From JAEXOD01 sp043805435 (lineage in GTDB: Bacteria; Bacteroidota; Ignavibacteria; Ignavibacteriales; Melioribacteraceae): a DNA stretch of 64,000 nucleotides. This document shows positions 1-8,533 of the stretch, piece by piece. The number at the start of each line of letters is the position of its first letter. Positions within the stretch are counted from its first letter, which is position 1. Below the pieces are notes generated by a model. That model saw only the letters and a list, made by a program, of their open reading frames with translations, ran no database searches and had not been told where the DNA came from. The position numbers and the translations under genes are program-made. Where the stretch lies: contig JAZDHY010000103.1 in the NCBI GenBank assembly GCA_043805435.1, positions 1-64,000 of the forward strand, read 5' to 3'.

Positions 1-141
1 ATTTTTCTCTTAAATGCATTTGGATAATATTGCTTTTCATTTTCCTCCAATATTGCTTTTTTTCTTGCTTTTTCCATTTTTTGTCCTTGTTTTGGTTGAC
101 TTTTTTATCTTTTTCGAGTCAACCTATTTCAGGACGCTGCA
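1..141. mobile_element. Right end of an IS-like/MITE element
   Basis: The last 26 bases or so (116-141) form a terminal repeat reading gagtcaacctatttcaggac followed by gctgca. The same end, in one or both orientations, bounds three small elements at 47981-48490. No matching left end is visible here, so the element may start upstream of the window. The open frame of the T9SS fragment starts exactly at the base after this end, and its frame is closed by a stop at 97-99 inside the element. The 5'-TG...CA-3' termini are like those of IS3-type elements, which is inference only; no transposase is seen. Confidence 0.55.
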
Positions 142-666
142 ATGTATTCGGGTGATCCTGTAAAAAATAATGGCTGGCTAAATATATCCCCTATCGATCA
201 AAGACAAATCTCTAGTGCAGGTCCATTCCAACTGAAAAGAGGGAAACCGATTGACATCTATGTCGGGTACATAATAGGACGAGGAAGTGATCCGTTAAAT
301 AGTATAACAATTGCAAAACAAAACGACCTTGCGGCTCAAAGGGCACTTGATGAAAATTTCCCGTTTGTAATAGTTGGTGTAGAAGATGAAACTAATAAAA
401 ATTATAATTTCAAACTAAATCAAAATTATCCAAATCCATTTAACCCAAGTACAACTATATCTTTTGGTTTGCAATCAAAAGAATTTGTAACGTTAAAAGT
501 ATATGATGTTTTGGGAAAAGAAATAGCTCTATTGGTTAATGAGGAATTAAATTCCGGATTTTACCAAAGGCAATTTAATGGTTTTAGTTTATCAAGCGGT
601 ATTTATTTTTATAAGTTACAAGCAGGTAACTTTTGTGAAACGCGTAAGCTGGTTTTGGTAAAATAA
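142..666 (+). pseudogene. C-terminal remnant of a T9SS-exported protein
   Basis: A 174-residue fragment. Residues 1-75 look like the segment that precedes the sorting domain in large Ignavibacteria secreted proteins (GPFQLKRGKPIDI, GRGSDPLNSITIAKQND). Residues 95-174 are a complete type IX secretion C-terminal domain with NYPNPFNPSTTISF, a YDVLGKEI strand and a terminal SSGIYFYKL...KLVLVK. There is no signal peptide and the catalytic or binding part is missing. The fragment begins directly at the end of an IS-like element, so I read it as a gene truncated at its 5' end by insertion. Without a signal peptide it could not be exported. A good terminator follows. Confidence 0.75.
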
Positions 667-709
667 GTTTTAATTTTGAATTCTCAATTCTAAATTTTAA
701 TTGATTGAT

Positions 710-748
710 AAAACCGCCGAATAAACAAAAACTCGGCGGTTTTATATT
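710..748 (+). terminator. Rho-independent terminator
   Basis: An 11-bp perfect stem (aaaaccgccga, 710-720, with tcggcggtttt, 733-743) is followed by a T-rich run. It sits 45 bp after the T9SS fragment. Confidence 0.85.
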
Positions 749-776
749 TTAAAACAGATAAATGCCTAATTGTAGC

Positions 777-792
777 TCGAGCTTCAGCTCGA
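777..792. repeat. Short palindrome tcgagct-tc-agctcga
   Basis: A perfect 7-bp stem with a 2-base loop, lying in the non-coding stretch 749-1083. No T-run follows, so it is not a terminator. Small palindromes of this kind are scattered in Bacteroidota genomes. I see nothing else in 793-1083. Confidence 0.5.
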
Positions 793-1083
793 AAAGCTGA
801 TCAATAATTATAGTTTATCGATCAAAAGATTATGGTAAAAACAGGCTGTATTAAAATTGGGGATAAATACAAATAGAGGTCAATACCAATATAATAAATC
901 ATGTCATCTCTGCGGGATTATTTAATACCTTATAACATATTATAATAAAATATTTTAACATTTATTTATTACTCACAAGTACGGTAAAGCTGTGCCCGTG
1001 TATAATCATACGCACCATCACCAATCCCCAGAAATTCAACAATGTGCCATGTTTTTATAAGAGATTAAAAATGCATAGCTTTA

Positions 1084-1112
1084 AAATAAAAAAACCCCTT
1101 TAACGGGGTTTC
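1084..1112 (-). terminator. Terminator of rpsU
   Basis: Stem aaacccc (1092-1098) with ggggttt (105-111 of the same kilobase, i.e. 1105-1111) and a 6-base loop. On the minus strand it is followed by a run of seven T. It lies immediately after the rpsU stop codon. Confidence 0.85.
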
Positions 1113-1118
1113 AAACTG

Positions 1119-1316
1119 CTATCGTTCGCGCATTTGGGTGCCTTTGGAAGCTCTTCTCTTAGCTTTCATGCGTTCCATGCGTTTTTCAACTGACGGCTTA
1201 ACAAAAAAATTTCTTTTTTTGTACTCTTTTAAGATTCCGGATCTTTCGTATTTTTTCTTAAACCTTTTAAGGGCTCTGTCAATTGATTCATTGTCTTGAA
1301 CGACTATTCCTACCAA
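1119..1316 (-). CDS. rpsU: 30S ribosomal protein S21
   Basis: A 65-residue basic protein with the S21 signature: ESIDRALKRFKKKYERSGIL followed by a KRRASKG tail. It belongs to the small ribosomal subunit and in other bacteria helps position the Shine-Dalgarno helix. I chose a TTG start: the frame stays open upstream to 1400, but the added residues are not S21-like, and aaggtggtg, close to the anti-SD complement, lies 6 bases before the TTG. The length fits the family (about 58-71). It follows the ECF sigma gene on the same strand across about 90 bp and ends at its own terminator. Confidence 0.9.
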   Translation of the reverse strand: MVGIVVQDNESIDRALKRFKKKYERSGILKEYKKRNFFVKPSVEKRMERMKAKRRASKGTQMRER

Positions 1317-1405
1317 AACTATCACCACCTTATAAATTAAAAAATATTCGTCTTTATATATAAGTAAAAATTTGTTAAAAAGCAAGAGATTTAAATGCAA
1401 ATATG

Positions 1406-1996
1406 TTAATTTGAAACATATCCACGATTTTTTGCATAATCGTATAATTGTGAATATAACATTTTACGAGCTCTATGAAGGCGGGAGCGTACTGTACCAA
1501 CGGGGCAGTCAACAAAATCGGCAATTTCTTCGTAAGTAAAACCTTCAATATCGTTTAATATAATTACCGTTCTAAAATCTTCGGGTAAAGCTGCTATTGC
1601 AAGCGAAATTTCGTCATCAAGAAGCTGGCTAAAAGCATCATCTTCCCAGTGTTTATATTTTATATCGCTTTCGTTAATAATTTCGTAAAAATTTTGAACG
1701 TCATCGTAATCAACTCTATTTGGCTCTTTGCTTATTTTTCTAAAATCGTTAATAAAACAGTTTTTAAGAATGCGGAATAACCATGCTTTACAATTGGTCC
1801 CTTGTTCAAATTTATCAAAAAAGCGGAAAGCCTTTAAAAATGTTTCTTGAACCAAATCGTTTGCATCGTCCGGGCTTCCTGTCATTTGCAGAGCAAAATT
1901 ATACAACGAATTCAAATGAGGAAGTGCATCTCTTTCAAAATCGATATATTTCTTTTGTTCTGTATTATTTTGTCTGGCTTCTAAATCTTCTCGCAT
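1406..1996 (-). CDS. ECF-type RNA polymerase sigma factor (RpoE-like)
   Basis: A 196-residue group IV sigma factor. Region 2 (about residues 22-91) contains DDANDLVQETFLKAFRFF, the core-binding and -10 recognition helices. Region 4 (about 127-180) contains LPEDFRTVIILNDIEGFTYEEIA and the recognition helix GTVRSRLHRAR (167-177). There is no extra C-terminal domain. It starts just 16 bp from the M14 peptidase stop on the same strand and lies upstream of rpsU. No anti-sigma gene is next to it, so its trigger cannot be read from context. It resembles SigW/RpoE-type factors, but no regulon can be assigned. Confidence 0.9.
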   Translation of the reverse strand: MREDLEARQNNTEQKKYIDFERDALPHLNSLYNFALQMTGSPDDANDLVQETFLKAFRFFDKFEQGTNCKAWLFRILKNCFINDFRKISKEPNRVDYDDVQNFYEIINESDIKYKHWEDDAFSQLLDDEISLAIAALPEDFRTVIILNDIEGFTYEEIADFVDCPVGTVRSRLHRARKMLYSQLYDYAKNRGYVSN

Positions 1997-2012
1997 TTAT
2001 AACAAAAGATAT

Positions 2013-3473
2013 TTATAAAATTAATCCGTTATAAATATAACTCTTTTTGCTTAAATTATCATATAAAAAGCCATTCACAACACAATACCTAATACCATCA
2101 GTATCCAAAATAATAAAATTAGGCATAACCCCTAAGGAAATTTCGGTTGGAGCTTGAAAGGCAGGCGATACAATATTTATTGGAAATTTTGTAAATTTCA
2201 AAGAATCAATAATATTTTTTACCTTAACATATAAATATCCACTGGCAAGTAAATTCTCAAAATCTACGTTAGTTAAATCGTCTAAGTTTTCAAATACTGT
2301 AGGGTAAACCAAACCGGGTTTAACTTGTAAGCTGTCAAAACAATAATCTTCATTTCCATAAAATGTTGAAAGGTCGCCAATTTCTGTAATATTACTTCTA
2401 AAATAAGGTGTTCTGTCTTTATCGGTATTTTCAAATCGGTTAATTCCTAAATCAAGCACAATTGTAGTATCTTTAATTTTAGTTTTTATATTGCGTATTA
2501 TAAGATCGAATAAATAGTTATCGTTATCGGGAATTGAAAAATAGTCTTCAACATTATTATTGTTATAACTGTTGGAAGAAATGGAATTAAAAGCTGACAA
2601 AATTGCTATAAAATTCATTTTACGAACAAATTGTTTTTCGAAATCGTTTTTCCAGCCACCCGATTCAATTAAAATTGAACTTGTACCCCATTTAACAAGA
2701 TTATCGCCAAAAGCACGTGGTTCAAACGAATCGTCATATTTACCAATATGGCCGGGAATAAAAGCAGAAAGGTTTTTAAACATATCAACAATAACTTTCA
2801 TACCCTGCGAACGAACATCGTTAATGTCTTTATCAAAATTAAAAGCCGGCAACAATACAGAAATAGTAGCCGATTTAAAAGTTTTACCCACAGAATTTAA
2901 ATATCCTTGATCGTGCAAGTTAAAGCCAAAAACAGGTTTTAATCGTTTTTGAAGTCTTTTTAGTATTCTGGATTCCGGACTTTGCAGGCGTAATGCGTCT
3001 CTATTTAAATCAATTTTTAATGCGTTACGTCTGGTAAATCGTTCTACTCCATCGGGGTTTAACATCGGAACAAAATAAATAGTTAAATTTTGCAATAATT
3101 CCGATTTAAAAGCTTTAAATTGAGTTGTATCGGAAAAAAAATTAAACAAATCAAATAAAGCCATTGTGGCCGTAGGTTCATCACCATGCATTTGTGACCA
3201 AGCCAAAACAACTGTTTTACCATTCCCGATTTTGAGCATATTAATGGAACGTTTTTCAACAGAATAGCCAAGTCTTTCTACTTTAAAATACTTTTGTTTT
3301 GCAATTTTTTCAATTAAAGGTAAAATATCGGCATGTTTAAATCTTTTGGTAGTAAGGGAATTTTCCTTAAATTGTTCGTAATTGTTATACAAATCGTTTA
3401 CAGAAAAGTTTTGTGCAATCATATTGCCGGCTGCAAAAAATAGAATAAATAATAAAATTGATTTTGTGTTCAT
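2013..3473 (-). CDS. Secreted M14-family zinc carboxypeptidase
   Basis: 486 residues with a signal peptide (residues 1-20, ending MIAQ). The M14 fold is seen in the zinc ligands H96 and E99 (MHGDE), the substrate-binding LNPDGVERFTRRN and DLNRD (N157, R158), the third ligand H187 (FNLHDQ) and the catalytic glutamate E270 (LIESGG). It should remove C-terminal residues from peptides, or possibly cell-wall peptides, outside the cytoplasm. Residues 300-486 form an extra region with no recognised domain. There is no T9SS sorting domain. It is divergent from the thioredoxin-like gene, with 63 bp between them. Substrate is unknown. Confidence 0.88.
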   Translation of the reverse strand: MNTKSILLFILFFAAGNMIAQNFSVNDLYNNYEQFKENSLTTKRFKHADILPLIEKIAKQKYFKVERLGYSVEKRSINMLKIGNGKTVVLAWSQMHGDEPTATMALFDLFNFFSDTTQFKAFKSELLQNLTIYFVPMLNPDGVERFTRRNALKIDLNRDALRLQSPESRILKRLQKRLKPVFGFNLHDQGYLNSVGKTFKSATISVLLPAFNFDKDINDVRSQGMKVIVDMFKNLSAFIPGHIGKYDDSFEPRAFGDNLVKWGTSSILIESGGWKNDFEKQFVRKMNFIAILSAFNSISSNSYNNNNVEDYFSIPDNDNYLFDLIIRNIKTKIKDTTIVLDLGINRFENTDKDRTPYFRSNITEIGDLSTFYGNEDYCFDSLQVKPGLVYPTVFENLDDLTNVDFENLLASGYLYVKVKNIIDSLKFTKFPINIVSPAFQAPTEISLGVMPNFIILDTDGIRYCVVNGFLYDNLSKKSYIYNGLIL

Positions 3474-3536
3474 TTTTAAAGTATTTTTAATTTAACAATT
3501 TTAATTATAAATATAATAATAAATCCGGTAAAATAT

Positions 3537-4073
3537 ATGGCTACTGAAACTTTAAAATTAGGTTCTTCTATTCCTCGGTTTGAATTAATAGGAATAAACA
3601 ACAAAACATATACAGAAAACTCTTTTGAAAACAAAAAGGGGTTAGTAATTGTTTTTAGCTGTAATCATTGTCCCTATGTGCAGGCTTATGAAAAAAGGCT
3701 GGTCGGTTTGCAGGATAAATATAAAAACGATATTCAAATATTGGCAATAAATGCAAATGATGAAAAAAAATATCCGGAAGATTCGTTTGAACAAATGAAA
3801 CTTAGAGCAAAAAAAATGGGATTTAACTTCCCCTATTTACACGATATAACCCAAGAGGTTGCCAAAAGTTTTGATGCAACACATACACCCGAAATATTTT
3901 TATTTAACAAAAGTAAAAAACTGGTTTTCCATGGAAAAATAGATGACAATTGGCAGGATGAAACTATGGTTAAAAACCGTTATTTGGAAAATGCAATTAA
4001 CGAATTGATTGATGAACAAGAAATTTCTGTTCCGGAAACTTTTACAATAGGTTGTACAATTAAGTGGAAATAG
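3537..4073 (+). CDS. Thioredoxin-fold (AhpC/TSA-type) protein
   Basis: 178 residues, cytoplasmic (no signal peptide). A redox motif CNHC (C42, C45; SCNHCPYVQAY) follows the first beta strand, and a cis-proline (THTPEIFLF, P118) completes the thioredoxin active site. The family is the widespread thioredoxin/redoxin group related to peroxiredoxins, with a CxxC in place of a peroxidatic cysteine pair. It is likely a thiol-disulfide oxidoreductase; the partner is unknown. Its stop codon abuts the stop of the convergent DUF2461 gene with no bases between. Confidence 0.85.
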   Translation: MATETLKLGSSIPRFELIGINNKTYTENSFENKKGLVIVFSCNHCPYVQAYEKRLVGLQDKYKNDIQILAINANDEKKYPEDSFEQMKLRAKKMGFNFPYLHDITQEVAKSFDATHTPEIFLFNKSKKLVFHGKIDDNWQDETMVKNRYLENAINELIDEQEISVPETFTIGCTIKWK

Positions 4074-4802
4074 TTAAAAATCGGCGTCAAAAGTATCTTC
4101 AAACTTTTGTATCAACTTCAATGGTTCGGGCGATATTGCAAAACAATATAAAGGATAAAGTTTAAAAAATATTTTTAATGATTCGACTAATAATTCAGAA
4201 GAATATAATTTTAAGTCAGTCGGAGTAATAATTTTTTGAAAAATCAGCAGTCTGAATTTTTTTAAATATTCGGAATGTTTATTAAAATAAAATTTTTCAA
4301 CTACTTGTTCGGGGTTTTTATTTAGTTCGTAAAGAGAGTAGTTGCCGTCAATTTTATATTTTTTACAAATTGCTTTAATTTCATTGTTATATTTTTGAAA
4401 ATTTTCTTTAAAATATAAATCTTTACCCGACGAGCCGTTAATAAACAACCCTATTTGGCACTCATTTGGGTCAAAAAACAAAAAAAACTCGCTATCCATT
4501 TTAAATCTGCCAAAATGTATAAGAAGATAATTTCTATAAGGTTCTCCTTTATTAAACCGCATATCTTTATTTAACCGCATTATAGTATGGTTAAATTTTG
4601 GTTCTGTACGTATTGCCGGGTCTAAAGCATTAAAAAAATTACCCATTTCTTTAATATATGCCTTTGCCGGAGTAATTAATAAATCGGTATATTGCTGTTT
4701 GTTTTGGTTAAACCATACAATATTGTTGTTATCTTGAAGTGCTTTTAAATAATTAAAAATTTCTTTTTTAAATCCGGTAAAAGGAAATATTTCATTTTTC
4801 AA
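4074..4802 (-). CDS. DUF2461 family protein
   Basis: 242 residues matching the DUF2461/TIGR02453 pattern: an N-terminal FL..L..NN...WF...K..Y region, then KFNHTIMRLNKDMRFNKGEPYRNY and a hydrophobic middle. The family is widespread and its function is not established. It overlaps the start-side beta-barrel gene by 4 bp (ATGA type), so the two are probably co-transcribed. Confidence 0.85.
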   Translation of the reverse strand: MKNEIFPFTGFKKEIFNYLKALQDNNNIVWFNQNKQQYTDLLITPAKAYIKEMGNFFNALDPAIRTEPKFNHTIMRLNKDMRFNKGEPYRNYLLIHFGRFKMDSEFFLFFDPNECQIGLFINGSSGKDLYFKENFQKYNNEIKAICKKYKIDGNYSLYELNKNPEQVVEKFYFNKHSEYLKKFRLLIFQKIITPTDLKLYSSELLVESLKIFFKLYPLYCFAISPEPLKLIQKFEDTFDADF

Positions 4803-5443
4803 AACATTGAACCTATTCTTAAAGTAATAAAAAAAGAACCTAAATCTTTGCGAAAGGAATTTTGTAAATTTTCAACTCCCTCATCAAACAGATGTGAATA
4901 ATAGTAACGAATATTAAGGCCTACCAAGTTTTTTTTGTTTAATCCAAAGTCAGCTCCAAACCCAATGTAACCTCCAAGGGCATATTTAATTTGTGCTTTA
5001 CCAAACGAATTAAAAAACTCCAGGCTATAAGGAGTTGTAAGAACAAAATTAGGGCCTATACCAAATGTAACAAAAGGTCTTAAATTTTCTTCAATTTCAT
5101 TTTTAAATAAACGAAATTGCATTCCAAAATTAACAGGCATCATAAAAACGCGCTTTACTTTTCCAATTGTATATGTCTGACCGGTGTAATAATCGTAATA
5201 TTCAACTTCTCTTTCATCTTTTGATTCGGAAATAGAAAAATCAACAAAAGCTGCAAGGTCGTTTTTAAAGTTATAGCGGTAAAAAGTACCAAGACCAAAT
5301 CCTCCCTCACTAAACATAATATCGGCACCCCATGCATTGTTTGGAAATATTTCGAGCGGTTTAGGGGGAGCAAGTTTGCCTATTTTTTGTGCGTTTATAA
5401 AAGTTAAAGGAAGTAATAATATTAAAAATAACAGCCTTTTCAT
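4799..5443 (-). CDS. Outer-membrane beta-barrel protein
   Basis: 214 residues with a clear signal peptide (residues 1-18, ending INAQ). After it come alternating amphipathic strands with aromatic girdles (GFGLGTFYRYNF, LRPFVTFGIGPNF, NLVGLNIRYYYSHLF) and a C-terminal ITLRIGSMF strand ending in phenylalanine, as in 8-strand OmpA/OmpW-like barrels. No plug or periplasmic domain is seen. It is the first gene of a two-gene unit with the DUF2461 protein. Cargo or role unknown. Confidence 0.8.
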   Translation of the reverse strand: MKRLLFLILLLPLTFINAQKIGKLAPPKPLEIFPNNAWGADIMFSEGGFGLGTFYRYNFKNDLAAFVDFSISESKDEREVEYYDYYTGQTYTIGKVKRVFMMPVNFGMQFRLFKNEIEENLRPFVTFGIGPNFVLTTPYSLEFFNSFGKAQIKYALGGYIGFGADFGLNKKNLVGLNIRYYYSHLFDEGVENLQNSFRKDLGSFFITLRIGSMF

Positions 5444-5673
5444 TTTTTTTCCTCGTAAAATAATACTTTATTAAACAAAATTTAAGTATATAAGTTTCTA
5501 ATTAAAATCAATAATTAGCACTATGAAAATATAAAAACTATCGTTTAAAATCAGGTTATTTTATTGGTAGCATAATAATATATTTAATAATCAAAAATAT
5601 ATTAAATTTTACTTGAATCAGTCTTTAATAATTGTTAATTATTACTTTATTTCCCAAATAATATTAAAACATA

Positions 5674-6522
5674 ATGAAAACTGAATTTATTGATAGAAAA
5701 CGTATTAATTTAAGTAATATGCAAGAAAAAATGATTATAAGCGGCTGGGGTGAAACAGCTTTAACCAATAGTATTGTTGAAAAAGTAATTTATAACTCGG
5801 ATGGTTTAAAGGTAAAAGGGTATATTGCTTATCCCGCACAGAAAGGAAAATTTCCTTGTTTGGTTTGGTGCAGGGGCGGAATAGGAGAAGCGGGAGCTAT
5901 TGATGAATTTAATGCCCGCGGTATGTTTGGATTAATGGCAAGCTGGGGATATACAGTCTTTGCTCCTCAGTATAGAGGAAATAGCGGAAGTGAGGGGTAT
6001 GATGAATTTGGCGGTTCGGATATAAACGATATTTTTAATTTAATGAAATTAGCAAACGAGATTGAACAGGCCGATAATCAAATTTGGGGGATTGAAGGGT
6101 GGAGCCGAGGTGGATTAATGACATATCTGATGCTTACTAAAACTACAATATTTAAAGCTGCTGTTATTTTAGGAGGTATTTCAAATGTAAATAACGCAAT
6201 TAATTCACCTCTGCTTATAAAAAGAATCCAAGAATTAAGAAATCCGAATAAAGACGTGGAAGAATTTAATGATATCATTAAATCACGTTCGGTTGTTAAT
6301 TTTGTTGATAAAATCTCTTCTAAAACTCCAATGTTAATTATTCATGGTACAAAAGACGAACGAATTTTGGTAAATGATCCCATTGATTTGTCTTATAAAC
6401 TTATAAAGGAAAATAAAAAATTCAGAATGGTTTTACTTGAAGACGGAGATCATTATCTTAAAATACATAGAAAAGAAGTGGATGAAATGCGGAAAAAATG
6501 GTACCAAAAATACCTTAAGTAA
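5674..6522 (+). CDS. Alpha/beta hydrolase, prolyl-oligopeptidase-like (S9)
   Basis: 282 residues, no signal peptide. The catalytic triad is visible: nucleophile S144 in GWSRGG, D228 in HGTKDERI and H260 in EDGDHYL. The oxyanion-side segment CRGGIGEAG comes earlier. It is a stand-alone hydrolase domain without the S9 propeller, so it is as likely an esterase as a peptidase. The first ATG is used; a second in-frame ATG lies 16 codons in. Upstream, 5444-5673 is non-coding and AT-rich with no structure I can call. Confidence 0.85.
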   Translation: MKTEFIDRKRINLSNMQEKMIISGWGETALTNSIVEKVIYNSDGLKVKGYIAYPAQKGKFPCLVWCRGGIGEAGAIDEFNARGMFGLMASWGYTVFAPQYRGNSGSEGYDEFGGSDINDIFNLMKLANEIEQADNQIWGIEGWSRGGLMTYLMLTKTTIFKAAVILGGISNVNNAINSPLLIKRIQELRNPNKDVEEFNDIIKSRSVVNFVDKISSKTPMLIIHGTKDERILVNDPIDLSYKLIKENKKFRMVLLEDGDHYLKIHRKEVDEMRKKWYQKYLK

Positions 6523-6579
6523 TTATGTGTTGAATTAATGATGCAATTATTTTGTTTAGTTGAAAAAAAAGAGGATTAA

Positions 6580-7059
6580 ATGAGTAAAAAGTTTTGGCTT
6601 ATAAAATCTGAAAGTGATGTCTTTTCGATTGATGATTTGGAAAAGGCGGAAAATAAAACCACCTGTTGGGATGGTGTAAGAAATTATCAGGCACGAAATT
6701 ATATGCGCGATGAGATGAAAATTGGCGATAAAGTGCTCTATTATCATAGTAATTCGGAACCAAATGCTGTTGCGGGTGTGTGTGAAATTGTGAAAGAAGG
6801 GTATCCTGATTTTACAGCTTATGACGCGGAAAATAAACATTACGATCCAAAATCAACAATGGTTAGTCCAACTTGGTATATGGTGGATGTTAAATTTATT
6901 AAAAAATTTAAAACTTCTGTAACTTTAACAGAAATCAAGGAAAATCCGAAATTACAAGATATGAAGTTGGTTCAAAGAGGAAATCGTTTATCGGTAATGC
7001 CGGTGTTAAAAGAAGAGTTTGACGAAATTATCAAAATGGCTAAATTAAAAGTAAAATAA
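6580..7059 (+). CDS. EVE domain protein
   Basis: 159 residues forming a single EVE domain (PUA-like fold; THYN1 family): FWLIKSESDVFSIDDL, CWDGVRNYQARNYMRD and GDKVLYYHSN, then PTWYMVDVKF. EVE and YTH domains read modified bases in DNA or RNA in characterised cases. It is often found beside nucleic-acid repair or restriction genes; here the photolyase follows 32 bp downstream on the same strand. Confidence 0.9.
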   Translation: MSKKFWLIKSESDVFSIDDLEKAENKTTCWDGVRNYQARNYMRDEMKIGDKVLYYHSNSEPNAVAGVCEIVKEGYPDFTAYDAENKHYDPKSTMVSPTWYMVDVKFIKKFKTSVTLTEIKENPKLQDMKLVQRGNRLSVMPVLKEEFDEIIKMAKLKVK

Positions 7060-7091
7060 ATACTTTTTAATAACTTTTTAAGGAGTACGTT

Positions 7092-8429
7092 ATGAATTTG
7101 ACTAGAGCAAAAGTTTTAAAAAGTGGTGAAATTAAAGGTGGTCCGGTTGTGTATTGGATGCAGCGAGACCAACGTACGGAAGATAATTGGGCATTAATTT
7201 ATGCACAACAAATAGCATTACAAACAAATAATAGTTTGATAGTTGCTTTTAATTTAGTCGATTCGTTTGAAGGGGCTTCGCTTAGACAATATTATTTTAT
7301 GATTGAGGGGCTTAAAGAAGTAGAACAAAATTTAAGCAAATTAAATATTCCTTTTGTTTTGCTAATTGGTAATCCTAAAGAAAATATTCCAAAGTTTTTA
7401 ACCGAAAATAATGCTTCAATCCTAATTGCGGATTTTAATCCGTTAAAAATAACACGCAGATGGAAAAAAGAAGTGTTTGATTTAATAGATATCCCTTTTT
7501 ATCAAGTAGATGCTCATAATATTGTTCCCATATGGCAGGTTACAGATAAATTGGAGTATGCCGCTTATACTATTAGGCCAAAAATTAATAAAAAAATTGA
7601 AGAATATTTAACTAAATATCCGGTATTGGCGGTTATGCCTCAAAATAAAGCAAAAGACCCCGCTATTAAATGGGATACTATTTATCAAAATTTAAATGTT
7701 GATAAAACAGTAAAAATTATTAAAGATATTATTCCGGGATCCAAAGCCGCTGAAAACGTTTTAATTGATTTTATTAATAATAAACTAAATGATTACGATA
7801 AAAAAAGAAATGACCCGACTTTAAATTATCAATCCGGTTTATCTCCTTATTTGCATTTTGGGCAAATTTCCGCTCAACAAATTGCTTATATGATAAAATT
7901 AATTGATTGTAACTTAGAAAGCAAAAACGCATTTTTAGAACAATTGATTGTAAGAAAAGAACTTGCCGATAATTTTTGTTATTTTAACACTAGATATGAT
8001 TTTGCAGATGGTTTTCCTTTGTGGAGTAAAAAGACTTTACTTGAGCACGAAAAAGATAAAAGAGACTACTTATACGTAATAAACGAATATGAACACGCAC
8101 ATACACACGATAAATTGTGGAATGCAGCTCAAAAAGAAATGGTAAATACCGGTAATATGCATGGATATATGAGAATGTATTGGTGTAAAAAAATATTAGA
8201 GTGGACTGACAGTATTGAAGCGGCGATGGAAATAGCCATACATCTAAATGATAAATATCAATTGGACGGACGTGATCCAAACGGATATGCGGGAATTGCC
8301 TGGTCTATTGGTGGCGTGCACGATAGGCCTTGGTTTGAAAGACCTGTTTATGGAAAAATTAGATACATGAACTACAACGGATGTGCTAATAAGTTTAATG
8401 TAAATGAGTATATTTTAAGGAACGGGTAA
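7092..8429 (+). CDS. phr: Class II deoxyribodipyrimidine photolyase
   Basis: 445 residues. It has the N-terminal antenna-binding Rossmann domain (VVYWMQRDQRTEDNWAL) and the FAD-binding helical domain with class II hallmarks: YQSGLSPYLHFGQIS, RKELADNFCYFN and GNMHGYMRMYWCKK. It splits cyclobutane pyrimidine dimers with blue light. A strong SD (aggag) precedes the ATG by 7 bases. The 3' end contains a 16-bp stretch (8384-8399) that recurs at 8468-8483 after the stop. Confidence 0.95.
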   Translation: MNLTRAKVLKSGEIKGGPVVYWMQRDQRTEDNWALIYAQQIALQTNNSLIVAFNLVDSFEGASLRQYYFMIEGLKEVEQNLSKLNIPFVLLIGNPKENIPKFLTENNASILIADFNPLKITRRWKKEVFDLIDIPFYQVDAHNIVPIWQVTDKLEYAAYTIRPKINKKIEEYLTKYPVLAVMPQNKAKDPAIKWDTIYQNLNVDKTVKIIKDIIPGSKAAENVLIDFINNKLNDYDKKRNDPTLNYQSGLSPYLHFGQISAQQIAYMIKLIDCNLESKNAFLEQLIVRKELADNFCYFNTRYDFADGFPLWSKKTLLEHEKDKRDYLYVINEYEHAHTHDKLWNAAQKEMVNTGNMHGYMRMYWCKKILEWTDSIEAAMEIAIHLNDKYQLDGRDPNGYAGIAWSIGGVHDRPWFERPVYGKIRYMNYNGCANKFNVNEYILRNG

Positions 8430-8533
8430 TTGTAAAAATCGGATACTGCTGGTGTTGAACAATTTGTTGCTAATAAGTTTAATTTAAGTTATTTTATACA
8501 TTATTATTTTTTTATACAGAAGCGGAATAGATT

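Noticed and set aside
4071..4076. Overlapping terminator at the zero-gap convergent stops
   Set aside because: The stops of the two genes abut, but no hairpin or T-tract is seen.
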